Below, piece by piece: positions 1 to 5,278 of a stretch of 5,934 nt of DNA; positions within the stretch are counted from its first letter, which is position 1; every line of letters starts with the position of its first letter. Made by a program: the position numbers and the translations under genes. Source of the stretch: GCA-2699365 sp036160955 (GTDB lineage: Bacteria; Verrucomicrobiota; Verrucomicrobiia; Opitutales; Coraliomargaritaceae). The notes below the pieces were generated by a model. The model did not search any database. It had not been told where the DNA came from and saw only the letters and a program-made list of their open reading frames with translations. Location: positions 1 to 5,934 of the forward strand of contig JAYYDJ010000027.1 of the NCBI GenBank assembly GCA_036160955.1, written 5' to 3'.

Positions 1-52
1 GAGCTTCTTTATGTATTCTAAGCTTGTATAAACAATAAATACTAAATTTTCT

Positions 53-83
53 AAGGGACTCACAAATGTGAGTCCCTTTTTTT
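53..83 (+). terminator. Strong rho-independent terminator of an upstream gene
   Basis: A perfect 11-bp inverted repeat (53-63 pairing with 68-78, loop AAAT at 64-67) overlaps and is followed by seven T residues (77-83). This is a textbook intrinsic terminator for plus-strand transcription. It presumably ends a gene lying left of the window. Bases 1-52 show stops in all three plus frames (19-21, 29-31 and 36-38), so at most a few terminal codons of that gene could be present and they cannot be assigned. The T-tract abuts the ATG of the next gene. Confidence 0.9.
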
Positions 84-602
84 ATGCTCAATAATATCTC
101 CAAATTTTCTTGGTGCATGTGCGCAACGGTGTTGTCCCTTAGCACTAATTTTATCTTCGCACAAAATGACTTAAATGTTAGTCGCGCAGAATTTGAGGCA
201 CTTGCTGCTCGCGTGAGTGAGATTGAGGCTTATTTTGCTATTGATTCTACCGATCCACTCGATTCGCTCAAAAGTAAAGTTATTGCTGCCATGCCGGAAA
301 ACAGTGAAGAAAAAACTACTTTAATAAAAAGCGTAGTAGCCGCCGTTAAGAAGCATGAACAAGACGTCAACTTTCCTTGGATGGATAATAGCAAATGGGC
401 CTTAATACGCGACGGTCAATCTGTTGACCAAGTCGTTGCTGTTCTTGGTGAACCTACTTTAAATGACCCCTCTTTGCGGAAATGGGTCGACTTCGTGTAT
501 ACGTACAAAGGTCGTCGCCCGGCAAATAACCAGCTGATCGTGGGTAAAGTTCGTTTTCGAAAGGGAGTTGTTGTTGACGTTGAGCGCCCTGTGATTGAGT
601 AA
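84..602 (+). CDS. Exported protein with a BamE/SmpA-like C-terminal domain
   Basis: A 172-residue protein of unknown specific role, predicted to be exported. Residues 1-26 look like a type I signal peptide: a lysine at 7, a hydrophobic stretch from about 11 to 25, and likely cleavage after FIFA before Q27. No lipobox is visible, so unlike classical BamE it is probably not a lipoprotein. Residues 30-55 are rich in alternating Leu/Ala/Glu and could form a short coiled coil. Residues 105-168 resemble the SmpA/OmlA (BamE) fold: a W..I..GQS..QV...LGEP segment, then a W..Y.Y segment, then GKVRFRKGVVVDVERP. That fold usually mediates envelope protein contacts; the actual partner is unknown. The start at 84 is the first possible ATG, because an in-frame TGA lies at 69-71. 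The next Met, at 117, would remove the basic n-region. No Shine-Dalgarno precedes 84, only the T-tract of a terminator. The gene is real by length and domain pattern; the family call is by pattern memory. Confidence 0.75.
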   Translation: MLNNISKFSWCMCATVLSLSTNFIFAQNDLNVSRAEFEALAARVSEIEAYFAIDSTDPLDSLKSKVIAAMPENSEEKTTLIKSVVAAVKKHEQDVNFPWMDNSKWALIRDGQSVDQVVAVLGEPTLNDPSLRKWVDFVYTYKGRRPANNQLIVGKVRFRKGVVVDVERPVIE

Positions 603-618
603 GCTACTTATTGATTTC

Positions 619-644
619 ACAAGCTAGTTATTGCCTTGTTTTTT
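619..644 (+). terminator. Weak candidate terminator after the BamE-like gene
   Basis: An imperfect stem (ACAAGC at 619-624 against GCCTTGT at 633-639, with one bulged C and an 8-base loop) is followed by a six-T run (639-644). It sits 17 bp past the stop codon at 600-602 on the correct strand. The stem is short and bulged, so it is a modest candidate. The rest of the convergent gap to 728 shows no gene. Confidence 0.35.
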
Positions 645-711
645 ATGTCGGTTTATTTTGTGGCAGCACAATGTAGTTGTCTTCCACTAATTGCCGAGTA
701 CGGATCTTGCG

Positions 712-728
712 GCTGGAGTAGATCCAGC
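712..728. other. Small hairpin abutting the deformylase stop codon
   Basis: A perfect 6-bp stem (712-717 with 723-728, loop GTAGA) begins at the first base after the minus-strand deformylase stop codon (729-731). On the minus strand no T-run follows, so it is not a standard intrinsic terminator for that gene, though it could protect the mRNA 3' end. On the plus strand it is followed by a T-rich stretch (TTAAAGTTTTGTTTTT, 729-744), so it could act as a weak terminator for plus-strand readthrough. The function is uncertain. Confidence 0.3.
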
Positions 729-1310
729 TTAAAGTTTTGTTTTTAAGTAGTCACGACTCGCACGTTTTAGTTTTTTGATGCGCGCTTCATTTTTTTTCAG
801 TGCACGCTTATCCATAATATCGATGAACAAACGTCCTTGAAGATGATCGACTTCGTGCAGCACGCAGCGAGCGAGAAGACCGTCGCACTCGAGTATGTGC
901 GGATTGCCGTCTACATCTTGGTAGGCGCAGCGCACAGCTGTGGCGCGTGTTACATTGCCGAGTACATTTGGGAAAGATAGGCAGCCTTCTTCATATACTG
1001 ATTCAGTGGAGTCAGTGATGCTGATCTCAGGATTGGCTATGACTAAGGGCATAATCAACTCTAGCGGCGGCTCTTTGTCATCAAGCAAATAATTAAAAGG
1101 AACTTCACGTCCTTCGGGGAGCCGTATATCTATAACGCAGAGTTGCAAAGCTTTGCCGACTTGCTGAGCTGCTAAGCCAATGCCTTCTTCAAAATACATA
1201 GTCTCTATCATGTCAGTGGAGAGGGCTTTGAGCTCAGGGCTGAATTCAGTCACCTCTTGCCCAGCTACACGAAGGATAGGTTCCCCATAATTTGTCACTC
1301 TTAAACGCAT
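729..1310 (-). CDS. def: Peptide deformylase
   Basis: A 193-residue cytoplasmic metalloenzyme that removes the formyl group from the N-terminal methionine of nascent proteins. All three family motifs are intact: GIGLAAQQ at 43-50 (Q50 catalytic), EEGCLS at 107-112 (C110 binds the metal) and HEVDH at 152-156 (H152 and H156 bind the metal, E153 is the catalytic base). It is longer than the 169-residue E. coli enzyme, mainly through an insert at about 63-88 between motifs 1 and 2 (LPEGREVPFNYLLDDKEPP region) and a basic C-terminal tail (168-193). From memory, Opitutae-type deformylases carry a similar insert. The ATG at 1310 gives the standard MRLRVTNYGEPILR start; no Shine-Dalgarno precedes it. 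It lies 38 bp downstream of the SOUL gene on the same strand, so the two may be co-transcribed, though a promoter-like element also lies in the gap. The frequent partner fmt is not adjacent on the downstream side. Confidence 0.97.
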   Translation of the reverse strand: MRLRVTNYGEPILRVAGQEVTEFSPELKALSTDMIETMYFEEGIGLAAQQVGKALQLCVIDIRLPEGREVPFNYLLDDKEPPLELIMPLVIANPEISITDSTESVYEEGCLSFPNVLGNVTRATAVRCAYQDVDGNPHILECDGLLARCVLHEVDHLQGRLFIDIMDKRALKKNEARIKKLKRASRDYLKTKL

Positions 1311-1316
1311 GAGTAT

Positions 1317-1345
1317 AATTTATCACAGCAACTTTAGGCTGTAAA
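1317..1345 (-). promoter_or_regulatory. Candidate promoter upstream of def
   Basis: On the minus strand, TTTACA (1345-1340) and TAAATT (1322-1317) are separated by 17 bp, resembling sigma-70 -35 and -10 elements. Only ATACTC separates the -10 from the ATG, so initiation would fall at or next to the start codon and give a leaderless mRNA. An alternative TATACT hexamer overlaps the same region. The match is moderate in AT-rich DNA, and transcription from the SOUL gene could also supply def. Confidence 0.35.
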
Positions 1346-1348
1346 GCT

Positions 1349-1894
1349 TTAGGGCAGGGGCAGGTCGCTACGCTTTATGGGTAAATGTATTTCAGATCGC
1401 TTCAAAGGCCGAGGGGTAAATGGACCATTCCAATAGATGGCACGCGCAGGACCAACGGGTCGGTAGCCTTCATGCACGGCGAGCCATGCTCGAAGCAGCG
1501 CTTCTCCCTTTGCAAAATTTTCACTGGTGTAACCGCCACGTATCCCGAGGCTGAGTACTGTTCGAGCGGGGAGTTCCACTACATCGATTGTATCTGTCTT
1601 AGCTAGCGGGCGATTCGCCGCATCCGCGCCAATGTAAAAATACATCACGCTTGGTAGTATTTCTGCCTCTACGGGAGTTGTCATAGCGATATCGTTCTCC
1701 TGAATGTAGCGAAATAGTGGGCGAAATAAAGAATCACTGCGGTCGAAGTAGTCCCCTTGTCCATGACATGCAATCAGCTTGGAAGCTGGTAATGTCTTTA
1801 CTTCAATTTCACCAACAGGTGTTTTAGGATAGGCCTGCTCGTAGGCGTGTGTCATATTAAAAGCAAAAGATAGCGTAATAAGAAATTTAAGCAT
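1349..1894 (-). CDS. Exported SOUL-family heme-binding-like protein
   Basis: A 181-residue protein. Residues 1-17 form a signal peptide (MLKFLITLSFAFNMTHA, cleavage before Y18), so it probably acts outside the cytoplasm. The mature part matches the SOUL/heme-binding-protein pattern: an initial V..LPASKLIACHGQGDY strand region, the characteristic NDIAMTTPVEA segment (about 67-77), a central YFYIG strand, LPARTVLSLGIRGGYT (about 108-123), and a C-terminal YWNGPFTP..LKRSEIHLPI block. The same fold is shared with GyrI-like small-molecule-binding domains, so the bound ligand cannot be read from sequence; heme or another tetrapyrrole is the family precedent. It is divergent from the DsbD gene across 81 bp and is followed after 38 bp by def. 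The start at 1894 is the only one that keeps the signal peptide intact. An AGAAGG sequence lies too far upstream (about 14 bases) to serve as a normal Shine-Dalgarno. Confidence 0.82.
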   Translation of the reverse strand: MLKFLITLSFAFNMTHAYEQAYPKTPVGEIEVKTLPASKLIACHGQGDYFDRSDSLFRPLFRYIQENDIAMTTPVEAEILPSVMYFYIGADAANRPLAKTDTIDVVELPARTVLSLGIRGGYTSENFAKGEALLRAWLAVHEGYRPVGPARAIYWNGPFTPRPLKRSEIHLPIKRSDLPLP

Positions 1895-1899
1895 ATTAT

Positions 1900-1929
1900 A
1901 TTATCTTACCTTCTCGAATACCCTTACAA
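1900..1929 (-). promoter_or_regulatory. Candidate promoter of the SOUL gene
   Basis: On the minus strand, TTGTAA (1929-1924) and GATAAT (1905-1900) are spaced by 18 bp. The -10-like box ends 5 bases before the ATG, and a second TATAAT lies directly against the start codon. Either arrangement implies a very short or absent 5' leader. It lies in the 81-bp divergent region (1895-1975), which must hold the promoters of both the SOUL gene and the DsbD gene unless they are read from further away. Confidence 0.4.
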
Positions 1930-1975
1930 ATGATGTTGCCGAGAATAGTTCTGCTCACTAAATCTTCTACTATAT

Positions 1976-4195
1976 ATGTTTAGGAACAAATTGATTTTCC
2001 CAGCGCTTGCTCGAAAGAGACTAGAGGAAAGCTTAGTGTTATGGGTCAATCTCCTATTATTCGGGATTATCCTCTCAGGTGCTTCCGTTATAGCAACTCC
2101 GCTGCACCCTTTACCGTCACAGCCCTATTATGAGGCAACCCAAACTCCTCCCAAAGATTGTGAGCATGCTCGTGTACAGTTAATCGCAGACACCTCCATT
2201 GTGGTACCTGGAAAATCCTTTTTGCTTGGTATTCGTTTTGAACTCGAAAAAAACTGGCACTTGTACTGGGAAAATCCTGGCTCCAGTGGGTTTCCATTGT
2301 CTATTGAGTGGAATTTACCCACTGACTTTGAAGTAGGACCTCTACAGTTCCCATCCCCCCGGCGTTATGAGCTCAGTGGATTAGTGACTTATGTACACGA
2401 GAATACACCAATGTTTATCGTTGAGGTGACTGTACCAAAAAATGCACCTGTGAATACTACAATAAACATTCAAGCAAATGCGGATTGGTTATTATGTAAG
2501 GAGGAGTGTATCGCAGATTCCGCAAATTTACGTTTAGAAATACCGATTGGAGAGTCAGAAATTCAGATTAATTCAGGATGGTTTGCCCAAGCGCTAGCTG
2601 AGCAGCCAGAGAGCTCTAAAGAATTAGCTCTAAAGATGATCCCGCGCGAAAAACAGCTGGATTTAGTGTTAGATTTGGACGGGCTGCCAGTAGAACATAC
2701 TAAAGACGTGTACTTTTATCCTCGGATGGAGGGAATAATTAATCCTAATGCGGCCCAAGTGCTGGTAAAGAAGCCTGCAGGGGGGTCTGGATTACAGCGC
2801 TTAGAACTATCTTATGCGCAGCACTATTTAGATAATTTTAGCGATGGGCTCACAAATCTTTCTGGGGTATTAGAGATAGGCCCATATTTTTATGCTGCCA
2901 CAGCCACAGCTCACGTTTCTATTACAAAAGCAGTGAGTCAGGAGATTAGCTTCGAACAGCGCCTCATAAAATATGGTTTATTCGGTTGGTTGCTGCTAGC
3001 TTTTCTCGGAGGCATGATTTTGAATTTCATGCCCTGCGTATTGCCAGTTTTGTCGCTTAAGGTGTTCTCCTTGTTAAAGCATTCGGGCCAATCTCGTTCT
3101 CATGCGGTTGTACAGGGTCTTTCTTATACTCTTGGGGTTGTGCTCAGCTTTGTCGTTTTAGCAGGGATTCTTTTTTTACTCCGCAGTGCTGGTGAATCGA
3201 TCGGTTGGGGCTATCAATTACAAAGTCCAGGATTTACTCTTTCGTTGGGAATTTTATTTTTTGTTTTCGGCCTGAACCTTATGGGAGTTTTTGAGGTCGG
3301 TGGTGGCTTGGTTGGGATAGATTCCAAGTGGGCTCAGCGACGTGATGTACAAGGGTCATTTGTGATGGGCGTCTTAGCGGCTGTTGTCGGCGCTCCATGC
3401 ATGGGTCCTTTAGTTGCCTCTGTCAGTGGAATAGCAATACAGATTCCAGCACCTCAAGGCTTACTTATTTTTGGCACGATGGGCCTGGGTCTCGCTTTTC
3501 CATTCTTCTTGCTAACGGCCTTTCCAAGCTTACATAGATTGTTGCCAAAGCCAGGCGCTTGGATGGAAACCCTAAAGCGAGCTATGGGCATTTTACTAAT
3601 GTTAGCTGTTATTTTTATCGCCTGGGTAATGGGACAATCCGGTGGCATAAGTGCCGTAGTTGCATTATGCTTTTCGCTATGCTTAGCTGGGGTTGCTGTT
3701 TGGATTTTTGGTCGTTGGGGCTCTTCAGTTAGGGCGCTTAAAACGCGCCGATTGGCAACAGCAGTTTCCTTATTACTTCTTGTGGTAGCATTGGCTTTTG
3801 GTGCACTTGCTTCACGCCGCGCATACGCTCAATCGATTGCGGTAATCCAATCAGAAGGACCTTGGGCTACATGGTCGCCGGATCGCGTCGAAGAAGAGCT
3901 AGTCAATGGCAATCCAGTCTTTGTAGATTTCACCGCAAGCTGGTGTCTGATATGCCAGGCTAATAAGATAGCGTTGCGCAGTGAATCTGCCGATACACTA
4001 TTTGATACTTATGGGTTCATAACACTAGAAGCGGATTGGACTAAGCGAGATCCTGTCATTACTACGGTCTTACAAGAATATGGACGTGCAGGGGTTCCTC
4101 TATATTTAATTTACCTTCCTAATGGGCAGGTTATTGAGTTGCCCCAAACTATTACAAATACAATGCTTCACGATATTATTATGGATTACTTTTAA
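1976..4195 (+). CDS. dsbD: DsbD/ScsB-type transmembrane thiol:disulfide reductase
   Basis: A 739-residue inner-membrane protein predicted to pass electrons from cytoplasmic thioredoxin to periplasmic thiol proteins. The order is: signal segment (hydrophobic 22-40, after a long basic n-region with RKR at 13-15); an ScsB-like periplasmic N-terminal domain (about 60-320) with the WHLYWENPGSSG motif (94-104) and the redox pair C174/C178 in WLLCKEEC; a membrane core of about eight helices (roughly 333-613) with C354 in NFMPCVLPVLSLKV and C475 in GAPCMGP; and a C-terminal thioredoxin-like periplasmic domain (about 620-739) with W656-CLIC-Q (C657/C660) and the cis-proline site G706-V-P708. All six catalytic cysteines are present; C62 is extra. 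The length fits the family. The ATG at 1976 is preferred because it retains the basic n-region. A GTG at 2036 with AGAGGA seven bases upstream is an alternative start. It is followed after 44 bp by an exported redoxin, a likely client. The ScsB-like N-terminal domain differs from the classical E. coli DsbD one. Confidence 0.95.
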   Translation: MFRNKLIFPALARKRLEESLVLWVNLLLFGIILSGASVIATPLHPLPSQPYYEATQTPPKDCEHARVQLIADTSIVVPGKSFLLGIRFELEKNWHLYWENPGSSGFPLSIEWNLPTDFEVGPLQFPSPRRYELSGLVTYVHENTPMFIVEVTVPKNAPVNTTINIQANADWLLCKEECIADSANLRLEIPIGESEIQINSGWFAQALAEQPESSKELALKMIPREKQLDLVLDLDGLPVEHTKDVYFYPRMEGIINPNAAQVLVKKPAGGSGLQRLELSYAQHYLDNFSDGLTNLSGVLEIGPYFYAATATAHVSITKAVSQEISFEQRLIKYGLFGWLLLAFLGGMILNFMPCVLPVLSLKVFSLLKHSGQSRSHAVVQGLSYTLGVVLSFVVLAGILFLLRSAGESIGWGYQLQSPGFTLSLGILFFVFGLNLMGVFEVGGGLVGIDSKWAQRRDVQGSFVMGVLAAVVGAPCMGPLVASVSGIAIQIPAPQGLLIFGTMGLGLAFPFFLLTAFPSLHRLLPKPGAWMETLKRAMGILLMLAVIFIAWVMGQSGGISAVVALCFSLCLAGVAVWIFGRWGSSVRALKTRRLATAVSLLLLVVALAFGALASRRAYAQSIAVIQSEGPWATWSPDRVEEELVNGNPVFVDFTASWCLICQANKIALRSESADTLFDTYGFITLEADWTKRDPVITTVLQEYGRAGVPLYLIYLPNGQVIELPQTITNTMLHDIIMDYF

Positions 4196-4203
4196 TCGAC
4201 TAA

Positions 4204-4232
4204 TTGACAGCAAAAATTTTCCTCATAATTAT
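4204..4232 (+). promoter_or_regulatory. Candidate promoter of the redoxin gene
   Basis: A consensus TTGACA (4204-4209) lies just after the DsbD stop codon, and AATTAT (4227-4232, 4 of 6 matches to TATAAT) follows at 17 bp. Initiation would fall close to the ATG at 4240. Better -10-looking hexamers, CATAAT (4224-4229) and TATAAC (4232-4237), are at non-standard spacing. No terminator is seen in the 44-bp gap, so readthrough from the DsbD gene is also expected. Confidence 0.35.
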
Positions 4233-4239
4233 ATAACTC

Positions 4240-4839
4240 ATGCTAAAAATATTATTATCTAGCGCGCTACTTTTTTCGTCTCTGCCAATGCTTTGGGCAG
4301 AGCTATCGACTGGATCTAAAGCGCCGGAATTTTCTCTTAAAGATACCTCTGGGAAAAGCCACTCTTTGTCTGACTACGAGGGCCGTTACGTCGTTTTAGA
4401 ATGGACCAACCATACCTGCCCAATTGTTAAAAAATTCTATCGTAAAGGACATATGCAAACTTGGCAAAAGGAGTCGACATCAAAGGGTGTCGTTTGGTTA
4501 CAAGTAGTTTCTTCCGCCCCTGGAAAGGGCGGCTATATTAGCCCTGCAGAGGGAGAAAGCTTACGAAAAGATCAAAAGATGGCATCTAGTGCCATGTTGC
4601 TTGATACGGATGGTGCGGTCGGGCGTTCTTACGGCGCTAAAACTACCCCACATACTTACCTAATTGATCCAGAGGGAACACTTGTCTACCAAGGAGCAAT
4701 AGATAGTATCCGTGGCGGTAAGACAGCCGATATTGATCGTGCGGAAAATTATTTAAATAAGGCTATTATAGCGGCACTTTCTGGTGATGTAATTGATCCA
4801 TCGACTACGAAGCCTTACGGTTGCGGGATTAAGTACTAA
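4240..4839 (+). CDS. Exported redoxin (AhpC/TSA-thioredoxin fold), non-CxxC
   Basis: A 199-residue thioredoxin-fold protein, predicted periplasmic. The signal peptide spans 1-20 (cleavage after LWA, before E21). The fold begins with the usual GSKAPEFSLKDTSGKSHSLSDY entry (25-46) and the strand VVLEW. The active-site region is N57-H-T-C60-P-I-V, so there is a single cysteine where thioredoxins and TlpA/ResA proteins carry CxxC; the canonical peroxiredoxin PxxxTxxC is not exact either. WLQVVSSAPGKGGY (87-100) and the cis-proline turn T136-P137 follow. The protein ends in YGCGIKY with C195, and this tail recurs in this redoxin family from memory. C60 and C195 are the only cysteines, so a C60-C195 disulfide is a natural inference. 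The role may be thiol peroxidase or thiol reductase. The position 44 bp after the DsbD/ScsB-type gene suggests that protein is its reductant. The last 11 bp overlap the convergent VanZ-like gene. Confidence 0.9.
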   Translation: MLKILLSSALLFSSLPMLWAELSTGSKAPEFSLKDTSGKSHSLSDYEGRYVVLEWTNHTCPIVKKFYRKGHMQTWQKESTSKGVVWLQVVSSAPGKGGYISPAEGESLRKDQKMASSAMLLDTDGAVGRSYGAKTTPHTYLIDPEGTLVYQGAIDSIRGGKTADIDRAENYLNKAIIAALSGDVIDPSTTKPYGCGIKY

Positions 4840-5245
4840 CTTGACTATCACTGCGGAAGCGTTTGCAAGGCGACCATTCTAGGCACTTACGATACATAGG
4901 CCATACGTTGTATGCAAGTACGGCAGTACTCGCACCCAGCGCATCTGCTATTAAGTCGTAAGGTTCGGCGGTTCGCTCGGGTGTAAAGGACTGTCGCCAC
5001 TCGTCTACTGCGCCATAAGCAATTACAATTAGCGCGCTTGCTAGAGCGCCTCTCCACCTCAGTAAATATATTTTAGGAATGCGCATTACTAAAGTCGCTA
5101 GTAAACCAAAGATTAGAAAATGCCCTACTTTATCTATGGGTAGGATAAAGTTTAAGCTTGGAGTCCCAAGTGAAGACTGTCCTGAGGTATAAAAGAGACA
5201 TACCATAAGTGCAAAAGGCCAAAAAAATGTGCGCTTCTTAGTCAT
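4829..5245 (-). CDS. VanZ-like membrane protein
   Basis: A 138-residue inner-membrane protein with the VanZ-like pattern: L-P-I-D38-K-V-G-H42-F at the start of the second membrane segment, Y77-GAVDEWRQSFTPER-T-A-E (77-93) with the D81-E82..Q85.F.P.R90 signature, and Y96-DLIADALGA (96-105). Four hydrophobic segments lie near 8-25, 40-55, 67-82 and 98-116. The C-terminal tail is polar and basic. VanZ itself gives low-level teicoplanin resistance; most standalone homologues have no known function, so no resistance role should be assumed. The ATG at 5245 lies 33 bp downstream of the histidine kinase stop on the same strand, so co-transcription is plausible. No Shine-Dalgarno is visible. The stop codon lies inside the convergent redoxin gene, giving an 11-bp overlap. 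Confidence 0.88.
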   Translation of the reverse strand: MTKKRTFFWPFALMVCLFYTSGQSSLGTPSLNFILPIDKVGHFLIFGLLATLVMRIPKIYLLRWRGALASALIVIAYGAVDEWRQSFTPERTAEPYDLIADALGASTAVLAYNVWPMYRKCLEWSPCKRFRSDSQVST

Positions 5246-5274
5246 ACTATATGTTTGTTAATTGAAGTTGTTAA
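5246..5274 (-). promoter_or_regulatory. Candidate promoter of the VanZ-like gene
   Basis: On the minus strand, TTAACA (5274-5269) and TATAGT (5251-5246) are spaced by exactly 17 bp and each matches the sigma-70 consensus at 5 of 6 positions. The -10 touches the ATG, so standard initiation would fall a few bases inside the annotated gene. Either this is fortuitous, or the transcript start or the gene start differs from the annotation. Confidence 0.3.
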
Positions 5275-5278
5275 AGAG

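Noticed and set aside
1343..1350. AAAGCTTT palindrome between the SOUL and def genes
   Set aside because: It is eight bases with no loop and no T-tract, so it is neither a terminator nor a convincing operator.
1385..1606. Open plus-strand frame of 73 codons
   Set aside because: It lies entirely antisense within the well-supported SOUL gene and has no recognisable domain or ribosome site.
1936..1964. TTGCCG-17-TAAATC as a promoter for the DsbD-type gene
   Set aside because: The -10 matches the consensus at only three positions and the -35 at four, which is too weak to annotate in AT-rich DNA.
2088..2322. Two overlapping minus-strand open frames of 64-69 codons
   Set aside because: They are antisense to the conserved N-terminal domain of the DsbD-type gene, with no motif of their own.
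3454..3648. Minus-strand open frame of 64 codons
   Set aside because: It is antisense to the membrane core of the DsbD-type protein and its composition fits a shadow of hydrophobic codons.
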